64,000 bases of DNA from Microbacterium tenebrionis (lineage in GTDB: Bacteria > Actinomycetota > Actinomycetes > Actinomycetales > Microbacteriaceae). This document shows, in pieces, positions 16,463-24,532 of the stretch. The stretch lies in assembly GCF_903645325.1 (NCBI RefSeq), contig NZ_CAHJXQ010000004.1:167041-231040 (forward strand), written 5' to 3'. Position 1 is the first letter of the stretch. The number at the start of each line of letters is the position of its first letter. The notes beneath the pieces were generated by a model. It had not been told where the DNA came from. It saw only the letters and a program-made list of their open reading frames with translations, and searched no databases. A program made the position numbers and the translations under genes.

Positions 16463-17064
16463 CGCAGCCCGAATGCGCCACCGCTAACCAGGATGAAGAT
16501 GCCCAGACCGATCAGAACGAGCGGGAACAGCACGTGTTCCCAACGTTCCAGGATCTCCGCGATCGGTCGACGAGTAGCGATGAACTTTGCGACAACGACC
16601 AGGACCGCAACGAGGGCCAGGAACACCACGCAGTACGCGACGACCGCGGCGGGACCCACGCTGAGGAACACGGGGACGTAGACGCCGATGTTGTCACCGC
16701 CGTTGGCGAAGGTGACCCCGGCCACAGCCCAGACCGCGACCTTTTTTCCTTCGATCTTGCCCTCGTCGTCATCGTCGTCGTCGCGATTGCGCCACGCCTG
16801 CCATGCCGCCCAGAGACCCAAACCCAGGGGGATGAGGCCGAAGTAGGGAATGACTTCAGGAGGGAGGAACGCTCCTGCGCCGAGAGCAACGAGTACGGCG
16901 GCGCCGAGGATGCCAGCGAACCCCAAATACTGTCCGAGCAGAATCCGGGTCGTTGTACCTCGTTGGCCCGCACCTCGGGCGAAGAACAGCGAGAGCACGA
17001 TGATGTCGTCGATGTTCGTTACCAGGAACAGACCAACTGCTTGCAGGATGGAGAGGAAGATCAT
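16459..17064 (-). CDS. cadD: CadD-family cadmium resistance transporter
   Basis: From ATG 17064 (overlapping the regulator stop by ATGA) it has 201 aa. There are five to six transmembrane helices, with the family motif VTNIDDIIVLSLFF near the N-terminus and the second-repeat motif FANGGDNIGVYVPVF. An acidic loop (RDDDDDDEG) lies between the halves and may bind metal. CadD proteins give low-level Cd(II) resistance by efflux or sequestration at the membrane. The longer frame upstream would overlap the regulator extensively and was rejected. Confidence 0.88.
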   Translation of the reverse strand: MIFLSILQAVGLFLVTNIDDIIVLSLFFARGAGQRGTTTRILLGQYLGFAGILGAAVLVALGAGAFLPPEVIPYFGLIPLGLGLWAAWQAWRNRDDDDDDEGKIEGKKVAVWAVAGVTFANGGDNIGVYVPVFLSVGPAAVVAYCVVFLALVAVLVVVAKFIATRRPIAEILERWEHVLFPLVLIGLGIFILVSGGAFGLR

Positions 17065-17420
17065 GCGCTGACCTCCATCGTGCAGCAGTCCGCAACTGTG
17101 CACGTGGGGTCGATGCACTCGGCCTCGTGATCCACGGCCAGGGTCGTATCCAGTAGAGCGGTCAGCGCCGTGGTCAGCCGAGGATCTGCGACCTCGTATC
17201 GAGTGCGCCGCCCCTCGGGCTCTGCCACGACGATGCCGCAGTCACGGAGGCACGTGAGATGGTTGGAGACGTTCGATGGGCTCAGGCCCAGCTCGCGGGC
17301 GAGCGCCGCCGGATAGATCGGGCCGTCAAGCAGCGACATAAGAATGCGTGATCGCGTCGAGTCGGCCATAGCGCGGCCGAGGCGATTCATCACGTCCAAG
17401 CGAGTAGTAATAGTCAGCAC
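17061..17420 (-). CDS. cmtR: CmtR-like Cd(II)/Pb(II)-sensing ArsR/SmtB repressor
   Basis: This 119-aa winged-helix repressor has the recognition helix SPSNVSNHLTCLRDCG. The cysteines C57 and C61 in that helix and C102 near the C-terminus fall exactly at the positions of the three metal ligands known for mycobacterial CmtR. A Cys-rich tail (DPTCTVADCCTM) adds further thiols. Cd or Pb binding should release it from DNA and switch on cadD and the permease downstream. It probably represses its own promoter at the dyad just upstream. Confidence 0.88.
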   Translation of the reverse strand: MLTITTRLDVMNRLGRAMADSTRSRILMSLLDGPIYPAALARELGLSPSNVSNHLTCLRDCGIVVAEPEGRRTRYEVADPRLTTALTALLDTTLAVDHEAECIDPTCTVADCCTMEVSA

Positions 17421-17427
17421 TCAATGA

Positions 17428-17449
17428 ATATACACGCTTGGATGTATTA
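17428..17449. promoter_or_regulatory. Putative CmtR operator
   Basis: TATACA (17429-17434) and TGTATT (17443-17448) form an imperfect inverted repeat around CGCTTGGA, 8 bases upstream of the cmtR start. It could control both cmtR-cadD and the divergent lspA transcript. Confidence 0.55.
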
Positions 17450-17600
17450 TCGAGTGCGGCGCCAGATCCTCCGAATGGGCGCGATCCGAAGCGTCTGGAC
17501 TACAAACGCTCAACGTCAGGAATCCCCTCGTGCACACCTCATCACTCCTACCGGAGCACCGTGCTGGCGCCCGCCATACCTACCGCATGAGTGGCGCCTG

Positions 17601-18107
17601 GTGAGGCGGGATCGAGGTCGGAGGCTGGTTGTTGCGCTCCTGGTCGCATTCAGCATGACGGTGATCGACCAGGGTTCGAAGGCTCTAGCCCTGACCCGGC
17701 TCAGCGAGCACGAGCGCATTCCCCTAGTTGGTGACCTGTTGGGCCTCCAGCTGGCATTCAATCCCGGCACAGTCATGTCGCTCGGGTCGGGGAGCACGTG
17801 GGTGTTTACTGTGATCGGAACCACAGCGACGATCGCACTCCTCTACGCTGCGTGGCGATCCAAGTCGATCGTGTGGGCGGTCGCTATCGGATTCGTCTGG
17901 GGCGGAGCAGTGGGCAACCTCATCGATCGCCTCCTTGCCCCGCCGGGATTCGGCGTCGGTCACGTGACCGATTTCCTCGCCTACGGCAACCTCTTCATTG
18001 GCAACATCGCGGATATCTCCATCGGCATCGGCGTCGGCCTGGGCCTCATTCAGATCATCCTGAATCCCCGCCCTGAGCTTCCCCGTGGACAGTCTCCTGG
18101 TGCCTGA
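17601..18107 (+). CDS. lspA: Lipoprotein signal peptidase (signal peptidase II)
   Basis: This membrane aspartyl protease removes signal peptides from prolipoproteins. Four hydrophobic segments are visible. The catalytic region includes NPGTVMSLG, GNLIDRL and GNIADISIGIG, with the two family aspartates in the last two motifs. GTG 17601 gives 168 aa, the usual LspA length. The longer frame from 17424 starts inside the cmtR operator and has an unlike N-terminus, so I reject it. Extra lspA copies are common in cadmium/heavy-metal resistance islands. Why they are there is not established. Confidence 0.82.
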   Translation: MRRDRGRRLVVALLVAFSMTVIDQGSKALALTRLSEHERIPLVGDLLGLQLAFNPGTVMSLGSGSTWVFTVIGTTATIALLYAAWRSKSIVWAVAIGFVWGGAVGNLIDRLLAPPGFGVGHVTDFLAYGNLFIGNIADISIGIGVGLGLIQIILNPRPELPRGQSPGA

Positions 18108-18484
18108 CCTCCGCAAACTCATCTCGTCTTTACCGTAGTCATCTGTTTGCCATGTCCGCGTGAATCTCCTCCCCGTGCTGGGACGCTCGCGCTGCATGGG
18201 TCACGCGAATATGGCTTCAGCGCCCGCCGAAATCGATCGTTTCCGGCGGGCCCGCCGAGGTCGCCAGCTGACTGCACGACACGCCGGCTCGCGCACCTGC
18301 CGAAACACCCTGCCGGAACCTGTTGCGCCGAAACAGTCCGCCCGACCTTTTAGGTAGGGGTGAGAGCGAAACGCGATTACCGACAAGTTTCGTGAGACAA
18401 CCGGCAGTATCGGCAGCGCACCACTCACCCGTCTTTCCGGGGATGCGCTGTCTCACCAACCGACAACTCTCGTGAGATCGGACA
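18108..18484. other. E2a right end region, no gene
   Basis: No coding frame is supported. It holds a copy of the palindrome CCGAAATCGATCGTTTCCGG (18227-18246), related to those in the left ends. Two inverted end motifs follow, CCGACAAGTTTCGTGAGAC (18380-18398) and CCGACAACTCTCGTGAGAT (18460-18478), 80 bp apart, with the terminus GGACA at 18484. Two spaced sites here against four packed sites at the other end gives the asymmetric layout known from Tn7-type ends. Confidence 0.65.
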
Positions 18485-18489
18485 TGTCC
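18485..18489. repeat. TGTCC between E2a and E2b (E2a target duplication)
   Basis: This is identical to 7583-7587, directly left of E2a. It is the only sequence between the ACA end of E2a and the TGT end of E2b. Confidence 0.7.
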
Positions 18490-18630
18490 TGTCCGATCTC
18501 ACGAAAGGTGGCGGAATCTCACGAAGTTGGCGGATCGTCTCACGAAACCTGTCGGAATCTCACGGAGAGTGTCGGACGGTGATCGGCGGCACCACCATCG
18601 GTACCTGCCGAAAATGATCGTTTCCGGCGG
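18490..18630 (+). repeat. E2-type left end, copy 2 (intact, E2b)
   Basis: The terminus is TGTCCGATCTCACGAAAGG. Four tandem sites start at 18496, 18516, 18537 and 18557, a 20-21 bp period that places them on one face of the helix, as for TnsB/TniA arrays. They are followed by CCGAAAATGATCGTTTCCGG (18609-18628). It is the reference that shows how the copy in E2a was split. Confidence 0.85.
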
Positions 18631-18776
18631 GGTTCAGGACTAGTGCTCAAACGACCGCCGCAACCGCCCGCCATAATCGGAAACGGGCAGGGGCCTTCGG
18701 CTGGCAGATCTGTTCCGCGGCGCGCCCGGTGGACACGGGAAGAGTCTCGTATCGCATTGGTTTGCGGACACCGAAG
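18631..18776. other. Intergenic, E2b left interior
   Basis: There is no supported gene. The segment includes GCGGGCGG/CCGCCCGCC-like palindromic sequence near 18650-18690. Confidence 0.3.
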
Positions 18777-19307
18777 TTACGAGACGCTCACGTCAGCGGA
18801 GGGGTCAACTGAGGTTAGAGATCGTGCGAGCTCTCGCCGGGCCGTCTGGTATTGGGTTCGCGCTGTCGATGAGGGGATGCCGACAATGCTGGCTGCGTCG
18901 GAGATGCTGAATCCGTCCCAGTGGATGAGGCCGATCAGTTCGCGAAGCTCCGGAGCGAGACGGCTCACGGCGTCGCGTACTTCGATCGTGCGCTGGGAGT
19001 CGTCCGGAGGCGCAGCGGTGGTGAGGTGGGCACGAAGTTTGTCTGCGAGCCTCCAACGTCGTTGTGCTGCCCGCTCTGCGTTCGCGAGGACGTTGCGGGC
19101 GATCACGAACAGCCACATCCGTGCTTCTATGGTGGCGTCGGGCATGGCATCGATTCGACGCCATGCTGTTGCCATCGTCTCTGACAACAGGTCGGCCGCT
19201 TCGGCGCCGCGGGCCCGGTGCTCGAAGTACGCGAGGAGATCTGCGGCGTTCAGTGAGATGTTGTCGACGCCCCGGGACTGACGGTCGGTCAAACTACGAC
19301 GGCTCAC
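18777..19307 (-). CDS. ECF-type sigma-70 family RNA polymerase sigma factor
   Basis: From GTG 19307 it has 176 aa. Region 2 reads ADLLSETMATAWRRIDAMP and region 4 reads LIGLIHWDGFSISDAASIVG followed by IPSSTARTQYQTARREL. These recognise -10 and -35 elements. It overlaps the upstream membrane-protein gene by GTGA and is therefore the second gene of the pair. The upstream protein probably acts as its anti-sigma factor. Its regulon is unknown, and an envelope or metal-stress signal would fit the island. Confidence 0.85.
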   Translation of the reverse strand: MSRRSLTDRQSRGVDNISLNAADLLAYFEHRARGAEAADLLSETMATAWRRIDAMPDATIEARMWLFVIARNVLANAERAAQRRWRLADKLRAHLTTAAPPDDSQRTIEVRDAVSRLAPELRELIGLIHWDGFSISDAASIVGIPSSTARTQYQTARRELARSLTSVDPSADVSVS

Positions 19308-19939
19308 GGGATGTCCTCTCCGCAAAGAGCCTGGCCTTGGGCCGAGATCATGTTGCGCTCATCGGACATATCGAACCCTCTCTGGACGAGTTCCTGATCC
19401 ACGGTCTCGAGCACCGCCCCGCGCAGCGCCATCCCGTAGATCACGTCCTCGATAGTGCCGAAACCGGGCGACTCGCTGTCGTCAACCGTGGCCTGCGCAT
19501 ATTCGAGTGCGGATTCCTCAGTGAGTAGTTGCTCGTTCCGCGTGGTGACATCCGACTCGGCGACGACGTCCATTGTGGTGAAGATCTCTTGGACAGCGGG
19601 CTGGATGTCGGGATTCTCTGCGTGAAGATTGCCGACGCGCTGCTCACAAACCACGCCACTGGGCAATGTGTAGGTGAACGTGCCGTCGGGTGTTTGCGCC
19701 CATGGTGCCCATAGGCCCGTTGCCATAGCAGCGGTGCCGATCCCAAATACCGCTACGACTGGGACCCCCGCAGTCAGGGAGAGCCGCCAGGCGCGCTTTC
19801 GCGCAACCGGGCGCGTTGCTCGCAACGAGGCGATCGTCAAAGATGCAAGCTCGTCTTCGATTGCCGGGGTGATCTGCGTCGTCGGAAACGCGAGATGCCG
19901 CAACGCCTGATCAAGCTCATCGTGATCTCTGGTGTCCAT
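19304..19939 (-). CDS. Single-pass membrane protein, putative anti-sigma factor
   Basis: This 211-aa protein has a cytoplasmic N-terminal segment of about 50 residues, one transmembrane helix (LSLTAGVPVVAVFGIGTAAM, about 50-70), and an extracytoplasmic domain of about 140 residues with cysteines in VVCEQRVG and QALCGEDIP. The N-terminus lacks a recognisable HxxxCxxC zinc motif. Gene order (this gene first, sigma factor second, overlapping) and topology suggest signal transmission to the sigma factor. That is inference, not homology I can name. Confidence 0.65.
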   Translation of the reverse strand: MDTRDHDELDQALRHLAFPTTQITPAIEDELASLTIASLRATRPVARKRAWRLSLTAGVPVVAVFGIGTAAMATGLWAPWAQTPDGTFTYTLPSGVVCEQRVGNLHAENPDIQPAVQEIFTTMDVVAESDVTTRNEQLLTEESALEYAQATVDDSESPGFGTIEDVIYGMALRGAVLETVDQELVQRGFDMSDERNMISAQGQALCGEDIP

Positions 19940-20241
19940 GTCAGTCCTTCCTCAAAGAAGCTCTCAACTTGTACATGTCCAGCAACGGTCAAAACGTCTG
20001 TCACCCGAGGATGTCGACGACAGAGGATTCGATGTGAGTCCGGTCCTGGTGTCGAGACATGCAGCGCACCACACCGTATTTAGCGGTAATGGCGCTTAAG
20101 AGGTTTGTGTCTCGTGGGCGCTCCGAATCTGACAATGAGGGCGCGATATGGGGCTAAGGCGTCGAACCGTCGTGTTGACCGTTGTTGTCAGAGTTGCTTC
20201 CGCGCCGTCATCCCATACGCAAGTATGGGGGCTGTGCGGAT
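19940..20241. other. Intergenic, no gene seen
   Basis: This is the promoter region for the membrane protein/sigma operon, followed by sequence with no ORF supported by codon bias, up to the IS3 left end. Confidence 0.4.
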
Positions 20242-20295
20242 TGAAGCGCCCTGGCTTTGTTGGAGACTCCTGACTTTGGAAACGAGGATGGGGTC

Positions 20296-20640
20296 ATGGT
20301 GTCGAATGAGGGATCTGGGAAGCCGACCATGCGTCGGTATTCGCCGGAGGAGAAGGCCGCAGCGGTCCGGATGGTGCGAATCCTGCGAGCGGAGCTGGGG
20401 ACCGAGCACGGGACGGTCCAGCGGGTCGCGACGCAGCTTGGATACGGGATCGAGTCCGTCAGGACGTGGGTCAAGCAGGCCGATATCGACGACGGCAACG
20501 TGGCTGGCGTGACCACGGCCGAATCGCGGAAGCTGCGGGAGCTGGAGCAAGAGGTCCGTGAGCTTCGTCGGGCTAACGAGATTCTGAAGAGGGCTGCGTC
20601 TTTCTTCGGGGCGGAGCTCGACCGCCAACATCGGAAGTAG
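20296..20640 (+). CDS. IS3-family transposase OrfA
   Basis: This 114-aa helix-turn-helix protein (RRYSPEEKAAAVRMVRILRA, QLGYGIESVRTWVKQADID) ends in a leucine-zipper-like helix (ELEQEVRELRRANEILKRA). It is the typical IS3 OrfA that binds the ends and is fused to OrfB by programmed -1 frameshifting. ATG 20296 is preferred to an in-frame start further upstream at 20257. Confidence 0.88.
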   Translation: MVSNEGSGKPTMRRYSPEEKAAAVRMVRILRAELGTEHGTVQRVATQLGYGIESVRTWVKQADIDDGNVAGVTTAESRKLRELEQEVRELRRANEILKRAASFFGAELDRQHRK

Positions 20641-21560
20641 TCGCGTTCATCGACGCGAACAAGAACGACGTCGTCGAAGGCCGCCGCCTCGGAGTCGAGC
20701 CCATCTGCAGCCTGTTGCAGGTGGCTCCGAGCACCTATTACGCCGCGAAAGACCGCGCCCCCTCGGCGCGCGCGGTGAGCGACGCGGTCTTGATGCCTGA
20801 GCTGGTCACGCTCTGGAACGCGAACTACTGCGTCTATGGGGTCCGCAAGCTCTGGAAGACCGCCCGCCGCGCCGGGATCGATATCGGCCGGGACCAGACG
20901 GGCCGGCTGATGCGGGCTGCCGGCATCGAGGGCGCGATCCGGAGCAAGCGGGTCAAGACGACCCGGCCGGATCCGACGTCGACGCGGCACCCGGACCTCG
21001 TGAAACGGGAGTTCACCGCGACCGCGCCGAACAGGCTCTGGGTCACCGATCTGACGTTCGTGCCGACGTGGGCGGGCGTCGCGTATGTCTGCTTCATCAT
21101 CGACGCGTACTCACGGATGATCGTCGGGTGGCGGTGCGCGTCTCACATGCGCACCGAGATGGTCCTCGACGCGATCGAGATGGCCCGCTGGTCGAGAGGT
21201 CGTCACCACGAGGATCTGAGGTGACACAGCGACGCGGGGTCTCAATTCACGTCGATTCGCTACGGCGAACGACTCGCGGAGATCGGAGCGACGCTGTCGA
21301 TCGGGACCGTCGGCGACAGCTATGACAACGCCCTGGCCGAGACCGTGAACGGGTACTACAAGACCGAACTCGTCCGTGGACCCGCACGCCCAGGCCCCTG
21401 GAAGACCGTCGAGGACCTCGAGCTCGCGACCCTCGGATGGGTGCACTGGCACAACACGCAGCGCCTGCACGGCTACCTCAGCGACGTCCCACCCGCCGAG
21501 TTCGAGCAGACGTTCTATGCTGGCCAAACCACCACCGATCACCTGGTGGGAATCAAATAG
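20641..21560 (+). pseudogene. IS3-family transposase OrfB, broken by an in-frame stop
   Basis: The rve-type catalytic domain has LWVTDLTFVP (first D), HSDAGSQFTS (second D) and DNALAETVNGYYK (E). A TGA at 21222-21224 sits right before HSDAGSQ, where relatives have a residue such as C or H. The frame is the same on both sides, so this is a nonsense substitution rather than an indel. The catalytic triad cannot be completed and the element is probably dead unless helped in trans. Confidence 0.85.
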
Positions 21561-21729
21561 CGCGAGTCTCCATCAGACCCAGGGCGCTTCAGTATCGACA
21601 CTCTGCCAACGTCACGCGACCGAGGCGAGAGGTGACGTGCTCGACCCAGATCCGCCGCCTTCGGCAGCCTGACTTGACCTCGCTGGCCGACACAGATTCG
21701 CACTCCTGCCGAGCCGTAGACTCGACTGC

Positions 21730-22047
21730 ATGTCCTCTCAACCCGGAGCCAAGCCGCGCGTGGGCGCTGCTTTGGATCGGGGAGCCGCTGAAGAATTGGC
21801 ACGCACGCTGAGAGCGGTCGCTGACCCCACACGTCTGCAGATCCTCAGCATCATTCTCGGATCCGTTGACGAGCGCGCGACCGTCGGTCAGCTTGCAGAT
21901 TCGCTGGGATTGCGGCAGCCGACCGTCACACACCACGTCCGAATCCTGCTCGACGACGAATTCCTCACCCGGCAGCAGGATGGAAAGCTCGGCTGGCTGT
22001 CAGTGAGCCCTTCGCGACGCAGCGCAGTTGAGGACTTCCTCCGGTGA
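21730..22047 (+). CDS. arsR: ArsR-family transcriptional regulator
   Basis: This 105-aa winged-helix protein has a conserved ADPTRLQILSIIL start and the recognition helix LRQPTVTHHVRILLDDEFL. No cysteine ligand motif is visible in the DNA-binding helix, so it may sense through another site or respond indirectly. It overlaps the next gene (arsR-arsC fusion) by GTGA. It probably controls this two-gene unit. Confidence 0.85.
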   Translation: MSSQPGAKPRVGAALDRGAAEELARTLRAVADPTRLQILSIILGSVDERATVGQLADSLGLRQPTVTHHVRILLDDEFLTRQQDGKLGWLSVSPSRRSAVEDFLR

Positions 22048-23000
22048 ATGATCGCTCGGCACACCGCGTCGGTCGACCACTGGACGAGCAGGCAGCGCGA
22101 GATCGCGCGGCGCAGGTCTCGGTGCTGGGCAACCCCGACACCCTGCGGGTCCTCAGTGCCATCGTGTCCGAAGTGCCGATCGGTGACGTCCCTGTCGAAC
22201 TGGCGCTCGATGCTGGGGTAGTCGATGCGGCGCTCACGTCGCTGCGGATGACAGGGCTGATCCGTGACTCCGACGGAGTGACGACGCCGACGGTCGATGC
22301 CTGGGTGAGATTCGGGCGTCTGCTGGCGAGCGAGTCGATACAGCCAGCCGCCCCGGCGCCTGCAGCCACCGCGCTCCCACCCGGCGTAGCCACGATCGTC
22401 TCTGATCTCGCCTATCGGTTCAATTCGACTTTCAGTCGTGAGACGGTCGCCAGCTACGTGGCACAGAGCTTTCTGCTTCTGAGCCAGCGGGCTCGTGTGC
22501 GCGAACATTTGCTGACGATGACGGCACGGTATGCGGCTGATCGCCTCGATGCTCTCGCGACCGCGCAAGGGTTGATTCTCAGGGACACTCCGGAAGTGCT
22601 CTTCGTCTGTGTGCAGAATGCCGGTCGTTCGCAGATGGCCGGGGCGTTCCTCCGGCATCTCTCGGGCGGGAAGGTGCACGTACGGACGGCAGGTTCGTCG
22701 CCTGCGGAGACCTCTCATCCGCGGGTCGAGGCGGCACTGGCCGAGGTGGGTGTCGAGCTCTGGGGTGAGTTCCCTAAGCCGCTCACGGAGGACGTGGTGC
22801 GCGCCGCTGACTACGTCATCACGATGGGTTGCGGGGATGCGTGCCCGGTTTTTCCGGGCCGCCGATACATGGAGTGGGACCTCGCAGACCCGCTCGAGCT
22901 CGATGACCAAGGGCTTCGCGTCGTGCGCGACGATATCCGCAGGCGCGTACTGGGGCTTCTCGTTGAGCTGAGTATTGAGCCTCAGGACGCGAGCCGGTAG
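22044..23000 (+). CDS. Fusion: ArsR-like/helical N-terminal domain plus LMW-phosphatase-type arsenate reductase
   Basis: This 318-aa protein has about 90 residues resembling a degenerate ArsR winged helix (LGNPDTLRVLSAIV ... DAALTSLRMTGLIRD). A helical linker follows (TIVSDLAYRFNSTFSRETVA, the three-helix domain also seen alone in actinobacteria). The C-terminal ArsC domain starts VLFVCVQNAGRSQMAG (Cx5R active site) and contains ITMGCGDACPVFPGRRYMEW. It reduces arsenate with thiol or mycothiol chemistry and may also bind DNA. Its 3' end overlaps the convergent regulator gene by 19 bases. A second fusion of the same design lies at 34150. Confidence 0.82.
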   Translation: MNDRSAHRVGRPLDEQAARDRAAQVSVLGNPDTLRVLSAIVSEVPIGDVPVELALDAGVVDAALTSLRMTGLIRDSDGVTTPTVDAWVRFGRLLASESIQPAAPAPAATALPPGVATIVSDLAYRFNSTFSRETVASYVAQSFLLLSQRARVREHLLTMTARYAADRLDALATAQGLILRDTPEVLFVCVQNAGRSQMAGAFLRHLSGGKVHVRTAGSSPAETSHPRVEAALAEVGVELWGEFPKPLTEDVVRAADYVITMGCGDACPVFPGRRYMEWDLADPLELDDQGLRVVRDDIRRRVLGLLVELSIEPQDASR

Positions 23001-23668
23001 CCGGCGACGCGGACCGTCTCGATGAGCGCCTGCGCAGGAGCAAAGTTCGCCAGACGCGCACGCAACTTCGTCATCGCAACCCGCACTGAGGCGTGAGGGT
23101 CCTCCAGATCGGATCCGAAGGCGAGAGCAAGCGTGTCGATGCTCACGCTCTCCGGATAGGCGCGGACGATCTGATGCAGCAGCTCGAACTCCCTCGGCGG
23201 AAGCAGGAGTGCATGGTCCCGCCAGCGGAGACTCCGGTGCGGGACATCGAGGGTCAGTTCTCCGAAGCGGAGCGAGCGATCCTGCGGTCCCGTTCTCGGG
23301 TGCAGACGAGCCACTTCGCGCAGGCGATCAGGCGTGATGGGAAGGCGAACGGTGCCGCGCAATCCGGCCCGGATCGCGACTTCAATCGTTGCAGTTTCGG
23401 TGCTGTCGGAGACGCCGAGAAAGATCGAACCTCCACAAACCGGCTCAGCGATCTGCACGATGGCGGCAAGCCTCTCGAACGACTCACCACCGGCGAGGAT
23501 GAGAGAGGACTCGTAGTCGTGCGCCAGATCGGCGAGTGCGTCAACGATCTCGGTGTGCACCGTAATGGGAACGCCAGCATGTCGGAACTCAGCGAAACTC
23601 CCGCGGAGGATATCCACGCTGCGCCCGTGTAGAACGAACCGCGGATCACCGCCAGAGGGAGAACTCAT
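22982..23668 (-). CDS. OmpR/PhoB-type winged-helix regulator with atypical N-terminal domain, last gene of pst operon
   Basis: The C-terminal 95 residues are a clear OmpR/PhoB DNA-binding domain ([61 protein letters not shown]). The N-terminal ~120 residues look like a receiver fold but lack an obvious phospho-acceptor aspartate in the usual place, and no histidine kinase is encoded nearby. ATG 23668 overlaps the pstB stop (ATGA), so it is co-translated with the transporter. It may regulate the pst genes or the ars genes in response to phosphate or arsenate. That role is inferred. Confidence 0.75.
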   Translation of the reverse strand: MSSPSGGDPRFVLHGRSVDILRGSFAEFRHAGVPITVHTEIVDALADLAHDYESSLILAGGESFERLAAIVQIAEPVCGGSIFLGVSDSTETATIEVAIRAGLRGTVRLPITPDRLREVARLHPRTGPQDRSLRFGELTLDVPHRSLRWRDHALLLPPREFELLHQIVRAYPESVSIDTLALAFGSDLEDPHASVRVAMTKLRARLANFAPAQALIETVRVAGYRLAS

Positions 23669-24528
23669 CCGAACCGTCCGCTGATGTAGTCCTCGGTGCG
23701 CTGGTCCTGTGGCTGTTCGAAGATGTTCTTGGTCAGGTCGTACTCGACGAGGACTCCGGTGCGGTCTCCGGTGGTCTCGTCTGCTAGGGCGGTGAAGAAG
23801 GCGGTGCGGTCTGCCACGCGTGCTGCTTGCTGCATGTTGTGCGTGACGATGATGATCGTGTAGTCCTTGCGCAGCTCGTGCATGAGGTCTTCGATCCGCG
23901 AGGTAGCGATCGGATCGAGCGCGGAACACGGCTCGTCCATGAGGATCACGTCTGGTTGCACCGCGATGGTGCGCGCGATGCAGAGGCGCTGCTGCTGACC
24001 GCCGGAGAGACCGAATGCCGACTGCTTGAGCTTGTCTTTCACCTCACCCCAGAGCGCTGAGCGGGTCAGCGCTTCCTCGACGAGATCGTCCATGTTGTCG
24101 ACCTTCATCCCGGTGACGCGAGGGCCGTAGGCGATGTTGTCGTAGATCGATTTCGGGAACGGGTTGGGCTTCTGGAACACCATGCCGATGCGTCGTCGAA
24201 CCTCGATGGGGTCGACACCCTTCGCGTAGATGTCCTCCTCCTGGAAGATGACATTTCCTTCGACGCGTGCGCCGTCGACGAGGTCGTTCATGCGGTTCAG
24301 GGACCGCAGAAGGGTGGATTTGCCGCAACCCGAGGGGCCGATGAGCGCGGTGATCTCGTTGCGTCCGAACTCGAGGTTCACGCCGGTGACGGCGCGGAAG
24401 TCGCCGTAGTAGACGTTGACGTCTTCGCAGCGGATGAGTCCGCTGGGCGTTTCGGCAACCCGACGCGATTCCGCGGCGTGGAAGTGTGTGTGCGCTGCCG
24501 GTGCGGCGTCGCCCGTGGAGGTGCTCAT
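23665..24528 (-). CDS. pstB: Phosphate ABC transporter ATP-binding protein PstB
   Basis: This 287-aa ATPase powers high-affinity phosphate uptake through PstA/PstC. Walker A is GPSGCGKST, the Q-loop is [14 protein letters not shown] (very typical of PstB), the signature is LSGGQQQR, Walker B is [12 protein letters not shown], and the switch is [13 protein letters not shown]. An N-terminal extension of about 30 residues precedes the domain. Four bases separate it from pstA. It is the fourth gene of pstSCAB. Confidence 0.95.
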   Translation of the reverse strand: MSTSTGDAAPAAHTHFHAAESRRVAETPSGLIRCEDVNVYYGDFRAVTGVNLEFGRNEITALIGPSGCGKSTLLRSLNRMNDLVDGARVEGNVIFQEEDIYAKGVDPIEVRRRIGMVFQKPNPFPKSIYDNIAYGPRVTGMKVDNMDDLVEEALTRSALWGEVKDKLKQSAFGLSGGQQQRLCIARTIAVQPDVILMDEPCSALDPIATSRIEDLMHELRKDYTIIIVTHNMQQAARVADRTAFFTALADETTGDRTGVLVEYDLTKNIFEQPQDQRTEDYISGRFG

Positions 24529-24532
24529 GGGT

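Larger units (their letters stand above)
7588..18484. mobile_element. Element E2a (cadmium/metal cargo), interrupted by a Tn7-like transposon
   Basis: The left tip TGTCCGAT (7588-7595) is cut by the Tn7-like insertion and resumes at 15106 with CTCACGAAAGG. Joined, it equals the intact sister end at 18490. The right end reads CGTGAGATCGGACA and stops at 18484. TGTCC flanks both sides (7583-7587 and 18485-18489), as expected for a 5-bp target duplication. Without the insert and its extra CCGAT the element is about 3.39 kb and carries a YraQ-type permease, cadD, a cmtR-like gene and lspA. No transposase for these ends is seen, so it looks non-autonomous. TGT...ACA termini, site arrays and 5-bp duplications fit the Tn7/Tn402/Mu transposase superfamily (inference). 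Confidence 0.75.
20242..21592 (+). mobile_element. IS3-family insertion sequence, inactivated
   Basis: The terminal inverted repeats start TGAAGCGCCCTGGCTTTGTT at the left and, read inversely, TGAAGCGCCCTGGGTCTGAT at the right, both followed by GGAGACTC. The length is 1351 bp. It carries the usual overlapping orfA/orfB pair, with a nonsense codon in orfB. No clear 3-bp target duplication is visible. Confidence 0.88.

Noticed and set aside
17424..17600. N-terminal extension of lspA to ATG 17424
   Set aside because: It would begin inside the operator, lacks homologous residues and makes the protein ~60 residues longer than the family.
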